Of a DNA stretch of 64,000 bases, positions 35,231 to 44,500 are shown piece after piece. The DNA lies in contig NZ_FLOC01000010.1 in assembly GCF_900089755.1 (NCBI RefSeq), positions 62,001-126,000 on the forward strand, read 5' to 3'. Numbering within the stretch: the first letter of the stretch is position 1; every line of letters starts with the position of its first letter. Source of the stretch: Marinomonas aquimarina (GTDB lineage Bacteria > Pseudomonadota > Gammaproteobacteria > Pseudomonadales > Marinomonadaceae). The notes under the pieces were generated by a model, which was given only the letters and a program-made list of their open reading frames with translations, searched no databases and was not told the DNA's origin. Both the position numbers and the translations under genes were made by a program.

Positions 35231-37992
35231 CTGATCGCGCTCACCAACATATCACCTACACCGTTAGCGGCATGAGCTGTCAGGGCTGTGTTAACAAAGT
35301 GCGTCAGAAACTGTTAGCACTAGATAGCCATGCTGAGGTCATTGGGCATCCAAAGGACAACCGTCTGGAAATAAGCTCAACGCTCTCTAACGAGCAAATT
35401 GCTGGAGCCATTACCGATCTGGGGTATCAGTTTGGCGGTGAAGTGCCGAGCAACTCAAACAAAAAAGTTAATCAGGTGGCGGATTACAAAGTATTAGGGA
35501 TGTCTTGCCAAGGCTGCGTCAAAAAAGTCCGAACAGCCATTCAATCATTAGATGAGCACGCTCAGGTTGATGGTTTCCCCCAAGAGAACCGTCCCCACCT
35601 TGTCAGCACTTTAAAACAAGATGAGGTAGCCGATGCCGTTCAAGCCGCCGGATATCAGTTTGACGGTGTCGATCCAGATACAGCTAAGCAAGACAAACCA
35701 ACACAAAATGATGTCACCGATAAAGAAGAGCATAAGGCACAGCAAGCCAGCGTTGGTGGCGAAGCGACTTTGGATAACACTTTTATCCAGCTATCCCTGA
35801 GCGGGATTACTTGTGCTGGCTGTGTGGATACCATTCAAAAAGCATTAGATGCATTACCAACCGTAACTCACGCCGAAGTAAACTTTGCCAGTCGTACTGC
35901 TCAAGTCAGCGGTGACACATCAGCAGAGCAGTTGATCAGCGCTGTAACGGACGCAGGCTATGGTGCGAGCTTAATTGAAGACCCATCCAAAGCACAGGAT
36001 GAGCGCGCTCAAAGTGAGCAAAAAGAATATCGTTACAAACGACTTTATGCCGCCTCAGGCTTAGCCGTTGGTGTGCCATTAATGCTATGGGGACTATTGG
36101 GCGGCTCAATGCACGTGGCCACCCATCATGAACAACTGGCTTGGGGCGCTATCGGTGTATTGACGTTGTTGGTAATGGTGTTCGCTGGTCGACATTACTA
36201 CAGCAGTGCCTGGAAAGCCTTTACTCATCGCCATAGTAATATGGATACCTTAATCGCCATCGGTACCGGATCGGCTTGGCTATATTCCATGGCAGTGGTG
36301 CTCTTTCCTGAAGTATTACCCAGCAATGCACGTCATCTGTATTTTGAAGCCAGCACCATGATTTTGGGTTTAGTAAACCTCGGTCAAGCGTTAGAGGTTA
36401 GGGCACGAGGTAAAACCAGCGAAGCCTTAAAGCGCTTGTTAGACCTGCGTCCTAGTAAAGCAACGGTTATTCGTTCTGGCAAAACCGAGACGGTCGATGT
36501 CACCAGCATCAATATTGATGAAATCATTCGAATTAAAGCCGGAGAAAAGCTGCCTGTAGACGGTGTGATCACAGAAGGCTATGCCACCATCGATGAGTCC
36601 ATGTTAACAGGCGAGCCCATCCCTATAGAGAAATCCGTTGACAGCCAAGTCAGTGCCGGCACCATCAACGGGAACTCAAGCTTCCAATACAAGGCTACAA
36701 AAGTAGGCGGAGATACTCTGCTTGCTCAGATCATTACCCTAGTCAGCAAGGCACAAAACTCTAAGCCTCCCATCAGTCGCTTAGCAGATACAGTGTCATC
36801 CGTGTTTGTGCCCAGTGTTATGATCATTGCCATTATCGCAGCGTTATTCTGGCTGAACCTTGGTCCCGCTCCGGTGGCTATTAATATGCTGGTTGCGGCG
36901 ATCTCAGTACTGATTATCGCATGCCCTTGTGCGTTAGGTTTAGCAACTCCTATTTCCACTATGATTGGTGTGGGGAAAGCGGCAGAGTACGGCGCTCTGA
37001 TCCGTAATGGTGATGCTCTGCAAAAAGCCAGTGAAATCAATACCATTGTGCTGGATAAGACTGGCACTATCACAGAAGGTAAGCCGAAGGTCACTCAAAG
37101 CGAGTGGTTCGATATAGATGAAACACTCGCCAAACGTGTTATTTATGCTTTAGAAAGCGGTGCCAATCATCCATTGGCTCAAGCTTTGATGCTCTTTAGT
37201 GAGGATCAAGCCGATACAGCGGCGACTGTTAAAAAATTTGAATCCATTACAGGTCAAGGCGTCGCAGCAGAAGTAGATGGTACTTATTACTTACTTGGTA
37301 ATGACGACTTGATGCGCTCGCGTCGCTTAAGCCTACCAAATACCGAATTAGTGCAGACTGTTGGCTCTCATGTATATTTAGCCAATGCAGACAAAGTGTT
37401 GGGGGTGTGCGTTATTGAAGATGAAATAAAGCCGACCTCTAAGGCCGCTATAGAGCATTTTCATCAAGCGGGAATTAAAGTGATCATGCTCACCGGAGAT
37501 AACTCAGTCGCTGCTAAGGCGGTCGCCGAAAGCGTAAACATCGATGAGTACAAAGCGCAAATGCGCCCTGAAGATAAGCTTGAGTACGTCAAACAGCTGC
37601 AAAGTAAGGGGGCTATAGTGGGAATGATTGGTGATGGCATCAATGATGCGCCAGCCCTCGCGCAAGCTGATGTCGGTTTTGCTATGGGAGCCGGAACCGA
37701 TGTGGCCATGGAAAGTGCGGACATTACCTTAATTGGTAACGATCTTAACAATGTGGCGAATGCCATCCATATCAGTCAGGCAACTCTCACCAATATCAAA
37801 CAGAACCTTTGGGGGGCGTTTGCTTACAACAGCCTTGGCATTCCTGTTGCTGCAGGGGTATTGTTCCCATTCACAGGTTGGCTACTGAGTCCTGTCATTG
37901 CTGGCGTGGCCATGTCTTTGTCGTCAGTCACAGTCGTATTAAATGCAAATCGCCTACGCTTGTTCAAACCTGCCGCTCAAAAGGAGGATTAG
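35227..37992 (+). CDS. copA: Copper-exporting P1B-type ATPase
   Basis: 921 residues from the ATG at 35227, in the ATGA overlap with the regulator; an in-frame upstream extension lies inside the regulator gene. Three N-terminal HMA domains have CxxC pairs at 18/21 (MSCQGC), 94/97 (MSCQGC) and 196/199 (ITCAGC). Eight membrane helices follow. The ion-site motif C566-P-C568 in ACPCALGLATP, YN in AFAYNSLGIPV and MSLSS in the last helix are the Cu+ (P1B-1) set. Other motifs are TGEPIP, Asp610 in DKTGTITEG, HPLAQAL and GDGINDAPAL. It pumps Cu+ out of the cytoplasm, induced through the adjacent MerR protein. Confidence 0.96.
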   Translation: MTDRAHQHITYTVSGMSCQGCVNKVRQKLLALDSHAEVIGHPKDNRLEISSTLSNEQIAGAITDLGYQFGGEVPSNSNKKVNQVADYKVLGMSCQGCVKKVRTAIQSLDEHAQVDGFPQENRPHLVSTLKQDEVADAVQAAGYQFDGVDPDTAKQDKPTQNDVTDKEEHKAQQASVGGEATLDNTFIQLSLSGITCAGCVDTIQKALDALPTVTHAEVNFASRTAQVSGDTSAEQLISAVTDAGYGASLIEDPSKAQDERAQSEQKEYRYKRLYAASGLAVGVPLMLWGLLGGSMHVATHHEQLAWGAIGVLTLLVMVFAGRHYYSSAWKAFTHRHSNMDTLIAIGTGSAWLYSMAVVLFPEVLPSNARHLYFEASTMILGLVNLGQALEVRARGKTSEALKRLLDLRPSKATVIRSGKTETVDVTSINIDEIIRIKAGEKLPVDGVITEGYATIDESMLTGEPIPIEKSVDSQVSAGTINGNSSFQYKATKVGGDTLLAQIITLVSKAQNSKPPISRLADTVSSVFVPSVMIIAIIAALFWLNLGPAPVAINMLVAAISVLIIACPCALGLATPISTMIGVGKAAEYGALIRNGDALQKASEINTIVLDKTGTITEGKPKVTQSEWFDIDETLAKRVIYALESGANHPLAQALMLFSEDQADTAATVKKFESITGQGVAAEVDGTYYLLGNDDLMRSRRLSLPNTELVQTVGSHVYLANADKVLGVCVIEDEIKPTSKAAIEHFHQAGIKVIMLTGDNSVAAKAVAESVNIDEYKAQMRPEDKLEYVKQLQSKGAIVGMIGDGINDAPALAQADVGFAMGAGTDVAMESADITLIGNDLNNVANAIHISQATLTNIKQNLWGAFAYNSLGIPVAAGVLFPFTGWLLSPVIAGVAMSLSSVTVVLNANRLRLFKPAAQKED

Positions 37993-37993
37993 G

Positions 37994-38074
37994 ATGATGC
38001 AAATCTTGTTAAATTGCCTTGGTGTGCTTGCCATTGGCTTTATCGTTTGGTGGTTTTGGCTGAGTAAGAAATAG
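37994..38074 (+). CDS. 26-residue single-helix membrane peptide
   Basis: The peptide starts MMQILLNCLGVLAIGFIVWW and ends FWLSKK. AAGGAGG and a second AGGA precede it, and it starts two bases after the copA stop and ends nine before the next gene, so it is well placed to be translated. It resembles the N-terminal membrane anchor (WWFWL then Lys) of the small cupredoxin-domain proteins often coded next to copper ATPases, but the cupredoxin domain is missing. It is either a remnant of such a gene or a genuine small subunit. Confidence 0.6.
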   Translation: MMQILLNCLGVLAIGFIVWWFWLSKK

Positions 38075-38083
38075 AGAAGAGTC

Positions 38084-38428
38084 ATGAACCGTAGCGCTTT
38101 TGCTCATACACTTTCACTAAAATTCAGCGGCTTAGAGTCCGCTGAAGATAGTCTCATCGTAGAGGCTTTAATGGCTTATCCTGGGGTAAGTGCTGCCAAG
38201 ATAAAGCCCGCTAAGTCGCAGATTCAATTTCGCTATGAGGTACAACTGACCAACCTCAATGAGCTAATAGAATTACTGCAGGCTTTGGGGGTTAAGCCAT
38301 ATACAAAAGGACTTTGGTGGAAATGGCGGTGGCATCTTGCCAAGCAAATAGAGCAAAACATTCAAGCCAATGTGGCCCATGTGCCGCATTGCTGTGGCAA
38401 AGCCCCCATCAGTGCCCGCCGCCGCTAA
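38084..38428 (+). CDS. HMA-like small protein lacking the CxxC motif
   Basis: 114 residues. Residues 5-70 read like a heavy-metal-associated ferredoxin fold (LSLKFSGLESAEDSLIVEA, YPGVSAAKIKPAKSQIQF, LIELLQALGVKP), but the usual metal-binding CxxC is replaced by GLESAE. The C terminus has a basic Trp-rich segment (KGLWWKWRWHLAKQ) and a His/Cys cluster (HVPHCCGKA) that could bind metal instead. It is the last gene of the merR-copA operon. The function is unknown; a copper chaperone-like or regulatory role is inferred from position. Its 3' end overlaps the convergent sotB gene by 20 bases. Confidence 0.68.
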   Translation: MNRSAFAHTLSLKFSGLESAEDSLIVEALMAYPGVSAAKIKPAKSQIQFRYEVQLTNLNELIELLQALGVKPYTKGLWWKWRWHLAKQIEQNIQANVAHVPHCCGKAPISARRR

Positions 38429-39620
38429 TCTCGGCAGGCGGTAGCTTCAGTCTGGCAATGTAGACAATGACCGCCATCGATAAAGCGGCCACAAAGGCCC
38501 CGATATAGCCGACAAACTCTAACCCGATATGATCAATTGTTAAGCTGCCAACCATGGCACCGGCGCCGATCCCTAGATTAATGATACCGGAAAAGAGCGA
38601 CATGATAATGTCGGAGGCACTGGCATCAATACCCAAGACTCGTGCCTGCATGGCAAGAATGGTCAAAATCATTGCTGCGCCCCAAATGACGGTTATGGTG
38701 ATCAGAGCCACTTGAGAGGTCACCGACCATGCCATCAGCCCCATGCATACCGTCATTCCTAAGGCACTAGCAATCATCAATGGGGCACCGAATTTATCAC
38801 CAAAATAGCCGAATAACGTACTGCCAATAATCCCAGCACAACCAAAAGTCAGCAGCAAAACAGTGGTAAAACCGCTGGAAACACGACCAAATTGAATCAT
38901 AAACGGCTCAATGTAACTGTACGAGGCATAATGTGCGGTAAACATTAGAAACACTGCCAGATACATAATAAACAGTAGTTTATTACTGAATACCGAGGTC
39001 ACTTTGGCTTTCAGATTTCCCGAGGTCAAACTCGGCAACTCTGGCAGCAAGTGGAACACTGCTAAGGTAATCACCAAGGCTGCAAGGCCAATGGCTTCAA
39101 AGGCCATACGCCAACCCATGTATTCGCCAATGATACGGCCTAGCGGTACGCCAAGCACCATGGCCATGCCAGTGCCAGTCGCTAACACACTTAAGGCGAA
39201 ATTCATTTTGCCAGGGGGCGCAACACGGATGGCAATAGAGGCGGTGATCGACCAAAACACCGCATGGGCAAAGGCCACACCGATGCGACTGATAAGTAAA
39301 CTTTGGAAATCCCAAGCAAAAGCAGATAAACCATGACTGACAATAAAGACACTACAGGTACCAAGCAGCAAACGCTTACGCTCCATACGACTGGTTATTA
39401 GCATCATCGGCAGCGACATTAAACCAACAATCCAAGCATAAATTGTCAGCATCCAACCCGTTTGTGATGGAGTAATGTTAAAATCATCGGAAATTCCTGT
39501 CAGCAAGCCGACAGGCACAAACTCAGACGTATTAAAAATGAAAGCGCAGAAGCCTAATGCAAGCACCCGTAAATATTGTACATATTTCGGTGTTGTTTCT
39601 GCTGGGGGTAACTGAGTCAT
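38409..39620 (-). CDS. sotB: MFS sugar efflux transporter, SotB family
   Basis: 403 residues, twelve membrane helices. Long stretches match E. coli SotB: FIFNTSEFVPVGLLTGISDD, LTIYAWIVGLMSLPMMLITS, ISRIGVAFAHAVFWSITAS, TGTGMAMVLGVPLGRIIGEY and SYIEPFMIQFG. SotB exports arabinose, lactose analogues and some thio-sugars by proton antiport. It is divergent from the HEXXH protein gene and convergent, with a 20-base overlap, with the copper operon. Confidence 0.92.
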   Translation of the reverse strand: MTQLPPAETTPKYVQYLRVLALGFCAFIFNTSEFVPVGLLTGISDDFNITPSQTGWMLTIYAWIVGLMSLPMMLITSRMERKRLLLGTCSVFIVSHGLSAFAWDFQSLLISRIGVAFAHAVFWSITASIAIRVAPPGKMNFALSVLATGTGMAMVLGVPLGRIIGEYMGWRMAFEAIGLAALVITLAVFHLLPELPSLTSGNLKAKVTSVFSNKLLFIMYLAVFLMFTAHYASYSYIEPFMIQFGRVSSGFTTVLLLTFGCAGIIGSTLFGYFGDKFGAPLMIASALGMTVCMGLMAWSVTSQVALITITVIWGAAMILTILAMQARVLGIDASASDIIMSLFSGIINLGIGAGAMVGSLTIDHIGLEFVGYIGAFVAALSMAVIVYIARLKLPPAEISGGGH

Positions 39621-39782
39621 AATGATCCCGATATCAAGTTTGGCATTGCAAAGGCATTCTATTCTTCACGTTCTAGCGCTGATTAAAAGCCGCAAATATG
39701 GATCTTTTGAACAAGCGTTACCCCTTGATACGCAGAGACTTTAGCTTCACACACTAAAATTAATGAAAGATTTTACTCATTT

Positions 39783-40553
39783 ATGATGCGTTCCAGCCCA
39801 CCTAATTTTGTTAGCATTCGTCGCCAATTTGATTTTAAAAGCATTGAAATGGGGCAATGGGTGACAGCCCAAGAACGCGACCGTGTTGCGCTGAACTTTT
39901 ACAATGCCTTAATGGATTTAATGAAGGTGCTGAATGCCCCAGAAACACTGATATCTCTGCGCGGTAGCTTAGGATTGCAGTACGGTAAGGGAGGGCGTTT
40001 AGGCGTTTCGGCGCATTATATTCCGGCAATCCGTAAACTGTCCCTAGCCAAGAACGCCGGAGCAGGAAGCTTGGCCCACGAGTGGTTCCATGCTTTTGAC
40101 CACTATATGGGAGATAAGATGTTTCCCATTGCTGATCGTATGGCCTTTGCTTCAAAACTTTGGCTTAACGATTACCCCTATGGTCCGCACACGCTCAACC
40201 TGTTATTGGCGCAGTGTTATGAAACCATTCTATTGTCACCAGATGGCAAACAACCAAGTGCGCTATTTGTCGCATCACAACTGACCGATGAGCGCTTAAA
40301 TACACTGTATTATTCGAAACCTGAGGAAATGTGTGCTCGAGCGTTTGAAGCCTTTATAGAGGATTCCGTGCCTAACAGCCGATTTCTGGTGCGTGGCACT
40401 GTGGGTACTGATGAAGCCAAATTGGGGTTGTACCCAAGTGGTGAACAAAGGCTGATGATTAATGAAATGTTTCAGCAGTACTTTTCACTGCTGGGGGATG
40501 CATTACATCGAGAGCAAAAGAAGCTAGCCAACCAAGCGCAACTCAGTCATTAG
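39783..40553 (+). CDS. HEXXH putative metallopeptidase (CLCA_X/LPD-like)
   Basis: 256 residues, soluble, no signal peptide. The centre has GSLAHEWFHAFDHYMGDKM with an HEXXH zinc-peptidase motif (HEWFH) and a downstream Asp-His. The later segment YYSKPEEMCARAFEAFIED could supply the third ligand glutamate. The pattern (L-A-H-E-W-x-H-A-x-D-H-Y) resembles proteins labelled CLCA_X and the LPD domain of polyvalent phage and conjugative proteins. Peptidase activity is inferred. It stands alone. The start has only a weak ribosome binding site, with two adjacent ATGs. Confidence 0.75.
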   Translation: MMRSSPPNFVSIRRQFDFKSIEMGQWVTAQERDRVALNFYNALMDLMKVLNAPETLISLRGSLGLQYGKGGRLGVSAHYIPAIRKLSLAKNAGAGSLAHEWFHAFDHYMGDKMFPIADRMAFASKLWLNDYPYGPHTLNLLLAQCYETILLSPDGKQPSALFVASQLTDERLNTLYYSKPEEMCARAFEAFIEDSVPNSRFLVRGTVGTDEAKLGLYPSGEQRLMINEMFQQYFSLLGDALHREQKKLANQAQLSH

Positions 40554-40610
40554 GCCAGCTTCTTAAAGCCATCACTAACTGTCGCTTATCTGCCTTTCGG
40601 AGGGTGGCCT

Positions 40611-40769
40611 TTATTCCTCACGTGTTGGTTTTAATGGACGAATGCCGGACGCTGTGCGAACGAAACCAACATCACGTAAAACATGATCTTCTAAATGGCC
40701 AAACGTCTGGTTCAGACGACGTTGTTCGAAGTATTCTTTGGCGATGTTTAATAAGGCAATAAAGCTCAT
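40611..40769 (-). CDS. DUF1127 small protein
   Basis: 52 residues, starting MSFIALLNIAKEYFEQRRLN and continuing QTFGHLEDHVLRDVGFVR. It matches the DUF1127 pattern of an Arg-rich helix followed by L-x-D-x-x-L-x-D-[IV]-G-x-x-R. AGGAGA lies 5-6 bases before the ATG. Proteins of this kind can act as small regulators (for example in phosphate or RNA metabolism in alphaproteobacteria), but the role here is unknown. The upstream sequence carries an 11-bp inverted repeat. Confidence 0.8.
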   Translation of the reverse strand: MSFIALLNIAKEYFEQRRLNQTFGHLEDHVLRDVGFVRTASGIRPLKPTREE

Positions 40770-40796
40770 AATCTTCTCCTAAAAAAGAGTGATCAT

Positions 40797-40846
40797 GAGA
40801 ATTTACGAGGAAGGGATGGAAAGCTATCTTGACCGCGTAAATTCTC
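40797..40846. promoter_or_regulatory. 11-bp inverted repeat upstream of the DUF1127 gene
   Basis: GAGAATTTACG (40797-40807) and CGTAAATTCTC (40836-40846) are perfect inverted copies 28 bases apart, about 30 bp upstream of the DUF1127 start. The spacing suits a dimeric regulator or a long-loop hairpin in the leader. There is no T run. The stretch from here to 41080 holds no other gene. Confidence 0.5.
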
Positions 40847-41080
40847 GCGATCAATGTGGTTAACAACACTAAACGCGAAGACCGAAGGCCCAGTTGGCTT
40901 TTCGGACATAAATTCGAGGCGCAGTCATAGATGTTGTCATGGTGTAATGCATGCAAATCATAACGGCCTCCGAATACGTTTAGGGTTTAATGAATTGTCT
41001 TTAAAAGACTTAGTTATTAAGTCGTTTTTGTAACAATATGTCAATCAACCGATTAAGAAATAAACAAGGATGGCTATAAC

Positions 41081-42961
41081 GTGACCGATCTTTTGCTCAT
41101 TGCGTTTGTATTTTTAATGGCCAGCGTCATTGCCGTACCATTAGCTTCAAAGTTTTCCCTAGGCTCTGTTCTAGGCTATTTGCTTGCAGGCATTACCATT
41201 GCGCCGCTGCTGACCTTACTTAATGTGGATGTCAAAGCTGTTCAGCACGTCGCTGAGTTTGGTGTGGTGATGATGTTGTTCCTGGTTGGCTTAGAGCTTG
41301 ACCCAAAAGAGCTGTGGCGAATGAAAGGGCGCTTATTAGGCCTTGGCGGTGGACAAGTGCTGCTCACTACCGCCTTGATTGCTGCCATTGCTTCCCAATT
41401 TAACCTCCCATGGCAAACAGCCATCACGGTTGGGCTGGTTTTCTCTTTATCGTCTACGGCTATCGTTCTACAAACGCTTAACGAAAAGGGCCTGCTTAAA
41501 TCCGATGGTGGCCAAGCCTCATTTTCAGTTCTGCTGAGCCAGGATATCGCCGTCATTCCAATGTTGATTATCTTGCCAATGCTTGCGATTCCTGAGCTTG
41601 CTCAGTCAGCTCAGTCAGCTCAGTCAGCTCAGAATGGAGCAGGGCAAGGACACTCAGAATTCAGTCTGATCGCCGGTTTGAATGACTGGCAAACTGCCTT
41701 AGTCACCATTTCAGCCATCATTGCGGTTATTTTTATTGGCAGTGTTCTGTCTTCGCCAATCTTTAAGTTTGTTGCGATGGCACGCTTACGTGAGCTTTTT
41801 ACTGCCTCGGCATTATTATTTGTTGTCGGCATCGCTTTATTAATGTCCCTGGTTAATTTATCACCAGCACTCGGTACCTTTATCGCAGGTGTCGTTTTAG
41901 CGAACTCTGTGTTTAAGCATGAGCTAGAAAGCAATATTGAGCCAATTAAAGGCTTACTGTTGGGTTTATTCTTTATGACGGTGGGAGCCAGTATCAATTT
42001 TAGACTGTTGGCCGATCAGTTTTTAATCATAACTGGGCTGACCATTGCATTGGTGCTTATCAAGGCTAGCGTACTCTGGGGATTGGCCAAAGCATTCAAG
42101 GTGGAAGGCAGTGATAGATGGTTATTGGCGTTGGGCCTAGCTCAAGCAGGTGAATTTGGCTTTGTTTTGCTGTCATTTACCGTAAGCAATGGCATTTTGA
42201 GCAACGAAATGGCGGATAACTTGTTACTTGTCGTGGCCATGTCGATGTTGATTTCACCAGGGCTGTTTATCATTCATCAAAGGTTTTTCCTGCAAGCGTT
42301 TTACAACAAACAAGAGCATAACGCACCGAAGCAAGCCATTCCCAACGAAGGTAAAATCATTATCGCGGGATCAGGCCGAGTTGGTGGCATGGTGGATTTA
42401 ATGCTTAGAACGGCGGGATATGAAACCACTGTGGTGGATTACAGCATAGAACGCTTAAAAGAGTTGGAATCGTTCAAAATAAACACATATTTTGGCGATG
42501 CCACGCAGCCAAACTTATTAGAAGCTGCAGGGATCAAAGATACCAAGCTATTAGTGGTTGCGTTAGATGAAGCACCGCAAATTACCAAATTGGTAAGGCA
42601 TGTGCTAAAGCTTTATCCAAATGTACATATCATCGCCAGAGCTGTAGATCGCCATCATGTCTATGACTTATGGGCTGAAGGCTGTCGAGATATTATTAGT
42701 GAAACCTATGATTCGTCATTGCGTATGGGCCGTTCTGCCTTTGAAGCTTTAGGCGTCACAGCCGATGCGGCTGAGCAAATGAAAGACTTGTTCCAACAGG
42801 ATGATCGTGAAGCAATGCGCCAGGCTGCTAGCGCTTACAAAGTTGGCGTGCCGGCGCACGAGAACGAAGAGTACATCAAGAGTGTGCTGGAGTTATTTGA
42901 GAGCAAGCATCCAGAAACCAAAGCGAAGCTGATTGCGATACGAGATCAAAACCAGAAATAG
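41081..42961 (+). CDS. CPA2-family cation:proton antiporter with TrkA-N domain (Kef-like)
   Basis: 626 residues. The first 400 form about twelve membrane helices of a CPA2 exchanger (LGSVLGYLLAGITIAPLL, LFLVGLELDPKELW, SQDIAVIPMLIILPML). A TrkA-N domain binding NAD(H) follows (KIIIAGSGRVGGMVDLML), and Asp/Arg sites run through residue 590. It most resembles KefB/KefC, which release K+ in exchange for H+ under electrophile stress, but substrate and glutathione control are inferred. The GTG start has AAGGA 10-11 bases upstream. A loop near residues 176-187 has the in-frame tandem AQSAQSAQSAQ, coded by three 9-bp GCTCAGTCA units. Confidence 0.87.
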   Translation: MTDLLLIAFVFLMASVIAVPLASKFSLGSVLGYLLAGITIAPLLTLLNVDVKAVQHVAEFGVVMMLFLVGLELDPKELWRMKGRLLGLGGGQVLLTTALIAAIASQFNLPWQTAITVGLVFSLSSTAIVLQTLNEKGLLKSDGGQASFSVLLSQDIAVIPMLIILPMLAIPELAQSAQSAQSAQNGAGQGHSEFSLIAGLNDWQTALVTISAIIAVIFIGSVLSSPIFKFVAMARLRELFTASALLFVVGIALLMSLVNLSPALGTFIAGVVLANSVFKHELESNIEPIKGLLLGLFFMTVGASINFRLLADQFLIITGLTIALVLIKASVLWGLAKAFKVEGSDRWLLALGLAQAGEFGFVLLSFTVSNGILSNEMADNLLLVVAMSMLISPGLFIIHQRFFLQAFYNKQEHNAPKQAIPNEGKIIIAGSGRVGGMVDLMLRTAGYETTVVDYSIERLKELESFKINTYFGDATQPNLLEAAGIKDTKLLVVALDEAPQITKLVRHVLKLYPNVHIIARAVDRHHVYDLWAEGCRDIISETYDSSLRMGRSAFEALGVTADAAEQMKDLFQQDDREAMRQAASAYKVGVPAHENEEYIKSVLELFESKHPETKAKLIAIRDQNQK

Positions 42962-43558
42962 CAACAGCAATGAAAAACATTTAAAGACAAGGAATTAACG
43001 CAAAACAGCGCTAATTCCGGATATTTCACTATTTCCGATAATAACATTTATCGGAAATAGTAGGCCTATTTCCAGCATCCTTAATCTGATTGTTTGTCTA
43101 TCTTATAGGTTTTGGCAAATTCCAATCGTTTAACACGCAAACGTGATTTCCAAACTGCTGAACACATAATTTAGCTCGAAAGTTTAAACCTCCGCCTGTC
43201 AAAAACGTTTGGACTTATTGTTCGCCGAATCAGTTCTAGCTTGCTTATCAGCACCTTTGGATAATCCATCGTCTTATACTGGTGACCAGCTTTCTTTATC
43301 TATTTGAGCTCAGCCTGATATGGCAACTAAACCGACGTTACTTAGCCAAAGTCCAATCACATTGTGACACTTGATGGTAAGCGTGTTCGGACGAACTTTG
43401 CTTGATCTTGCTGCGCTGATTTATTGGCATTTCTGGCTCTAATAGTGATCCTTACCCTGCTCTAATTTAGTTGACCACAGCAACTAAATACCCTAATTAA
43501 AAACCAGCAGAAATGTAACTCGTCCTTAAACGCCAGAAAGTCGCTCCTACTAAAGAAT
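42962..43558. other. 597-bp gene-free region with two hairpins
   Basis: No gene of convincing composition is visible on either strand. Near the left end are GGAATTA...TAATTCC (about 42990-43018) and a perfect 12-bp stem CTATTTCCGATA/TATCGGAAATAG at 43029-43060 with an 8-base loop. The first may end the antiporter transcript, although no clear T run follows. The remainder to 43558 shows no repeats or recognisable remnants. Confidence 0.6.
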
Positions 43559-44500
43559 TCAGGTATCGATGTGCTGTGCACTAGCTCTTTTTGAACGTAT
43601 TAGATTAATAATCGGCGTTACCAATTGTGGTGTAATGTCCACCGCATTGGATGAATGAGGAATGGTATTGGAGGTGATCAATTCACTCAGCCCACTATTA
43701 AGCAAAGCTTGATCAGAGCCATCCGCAAAAATTCCATGTACGGCGACACATTGAATATTATCGATGCCTTTCGATTTTAGCGTTTTGACGCACTCCATAA
43801 TGGTCTGGCCACTGGCGATAACATCGTCAATGATCACCGCTGTTCGGCCTTGATAGCACTCGATATTGGGCAGTGACACTTGCACATTACGATCGCCATA
43901 ACGTTGCTTCTCACCAATCACAAACGGGTGCTGGCTATAGGCCGCGATACTCGAAACCCACTGCTCGCTTTCGCTATCGGGTCCGACCAGTAACAGGTTG
44001 TTTTGCTCTTTGAGCCAGCTTGCCAGGGCTGGAGCGCCTTCTACCACACAGCTCGGTACCGAGTAGATTTCATCGAGGGAATGATAACGGTGTAAGTGTG
44101 GATCTACGGTGACTAGCCAATCCATATGATGAGACAGGCTTTTGGCGAAAATACGCGATGTTACGGCTTCACCATCAACAAAACGGCGATCTTGACGCAT
44201 ATAGCTAAGATATGGTGCCACCAAACCCACTTGGGTCGCCCCCAGCTCCCTTAGGGTTTCGACTAAAAACAGCAATGGCAAATATTTACTATTAGGGTGT
44301 GATAAATCTGCCAACACTAAACAATCACGGTCTTTCACCTCAGAAATAATACGCAGATACGACTCACCATCTGGGAACTGACGTGCACTAAACTCACCAA
44401 TCTGTCCCCCGATGGCCTTTGCCAAGGGCTGCAAAAGTGAATGCTCTTGTAAACAGAATAGCCAAGGGGCTGTGTCTGAAGTGGATGTTTTTATACTCAT
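43559..44500 (-). CDS. Ribose-phosphate pyrophosphokinase-type protein (PRPP synthetase, second form)
   Basis: 313 residues with the PRPP synthetase plan: SARQFPDGESYLRI, ADLSHPNSKYLPLLFLVETL, APYLSYMRQDRRF, VDPHLHRYHSL, and the PRPP-binding loop TAVIIDDVIASGQTIMECV. It is a shorter, diverged form unlike the main housekeeping Prs, close to the archaeal-type enzymes. It is coupled with a four-base ATGA overlap to a thymidine/AMP phosphorylase-like gene. The pair is therefore likely to act on ribose phosphates from nucleotide breakdown. Catalytic direction and substrate are inferred. Confidence 0.87.
   Translation of the reverse strand: MSIKTSTSDTAPWLFCLQEHSLLQPLAKAIGGQIGEFSARQFPDGESYLRIISEVKDRDCLVLADLSHPNSKYLPLLFLVETLRELGATQVGLVAPYLSYMRQDRRFVDGEAVTSRIFAKSLSHHMDWLVTVDPHLHRYHSLDEIYSVPSCVVEGAPALASWLKEQNNLLLVGPDSESEQWVSSIAAYSQHPFVIGEKQRYGDRNVQVSLPNIECYQGRTAVIIDDVIASGQTIMECVKTLKSKGIDNIQCVAVHGIFADGSDQALLNSGLSELITSNTIPHSSNAVDITPQLVTPIINLIRSKRASAQHIDT

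Noticed and set aside
40672..40956. 94-residue minus-strand frame over the DUF1127 gene
   Set aside because: It overlaps the DUF1127 gene in another frame and lacks a ribosome binding site. The DUF1127 reading has both a motif and a strong site.
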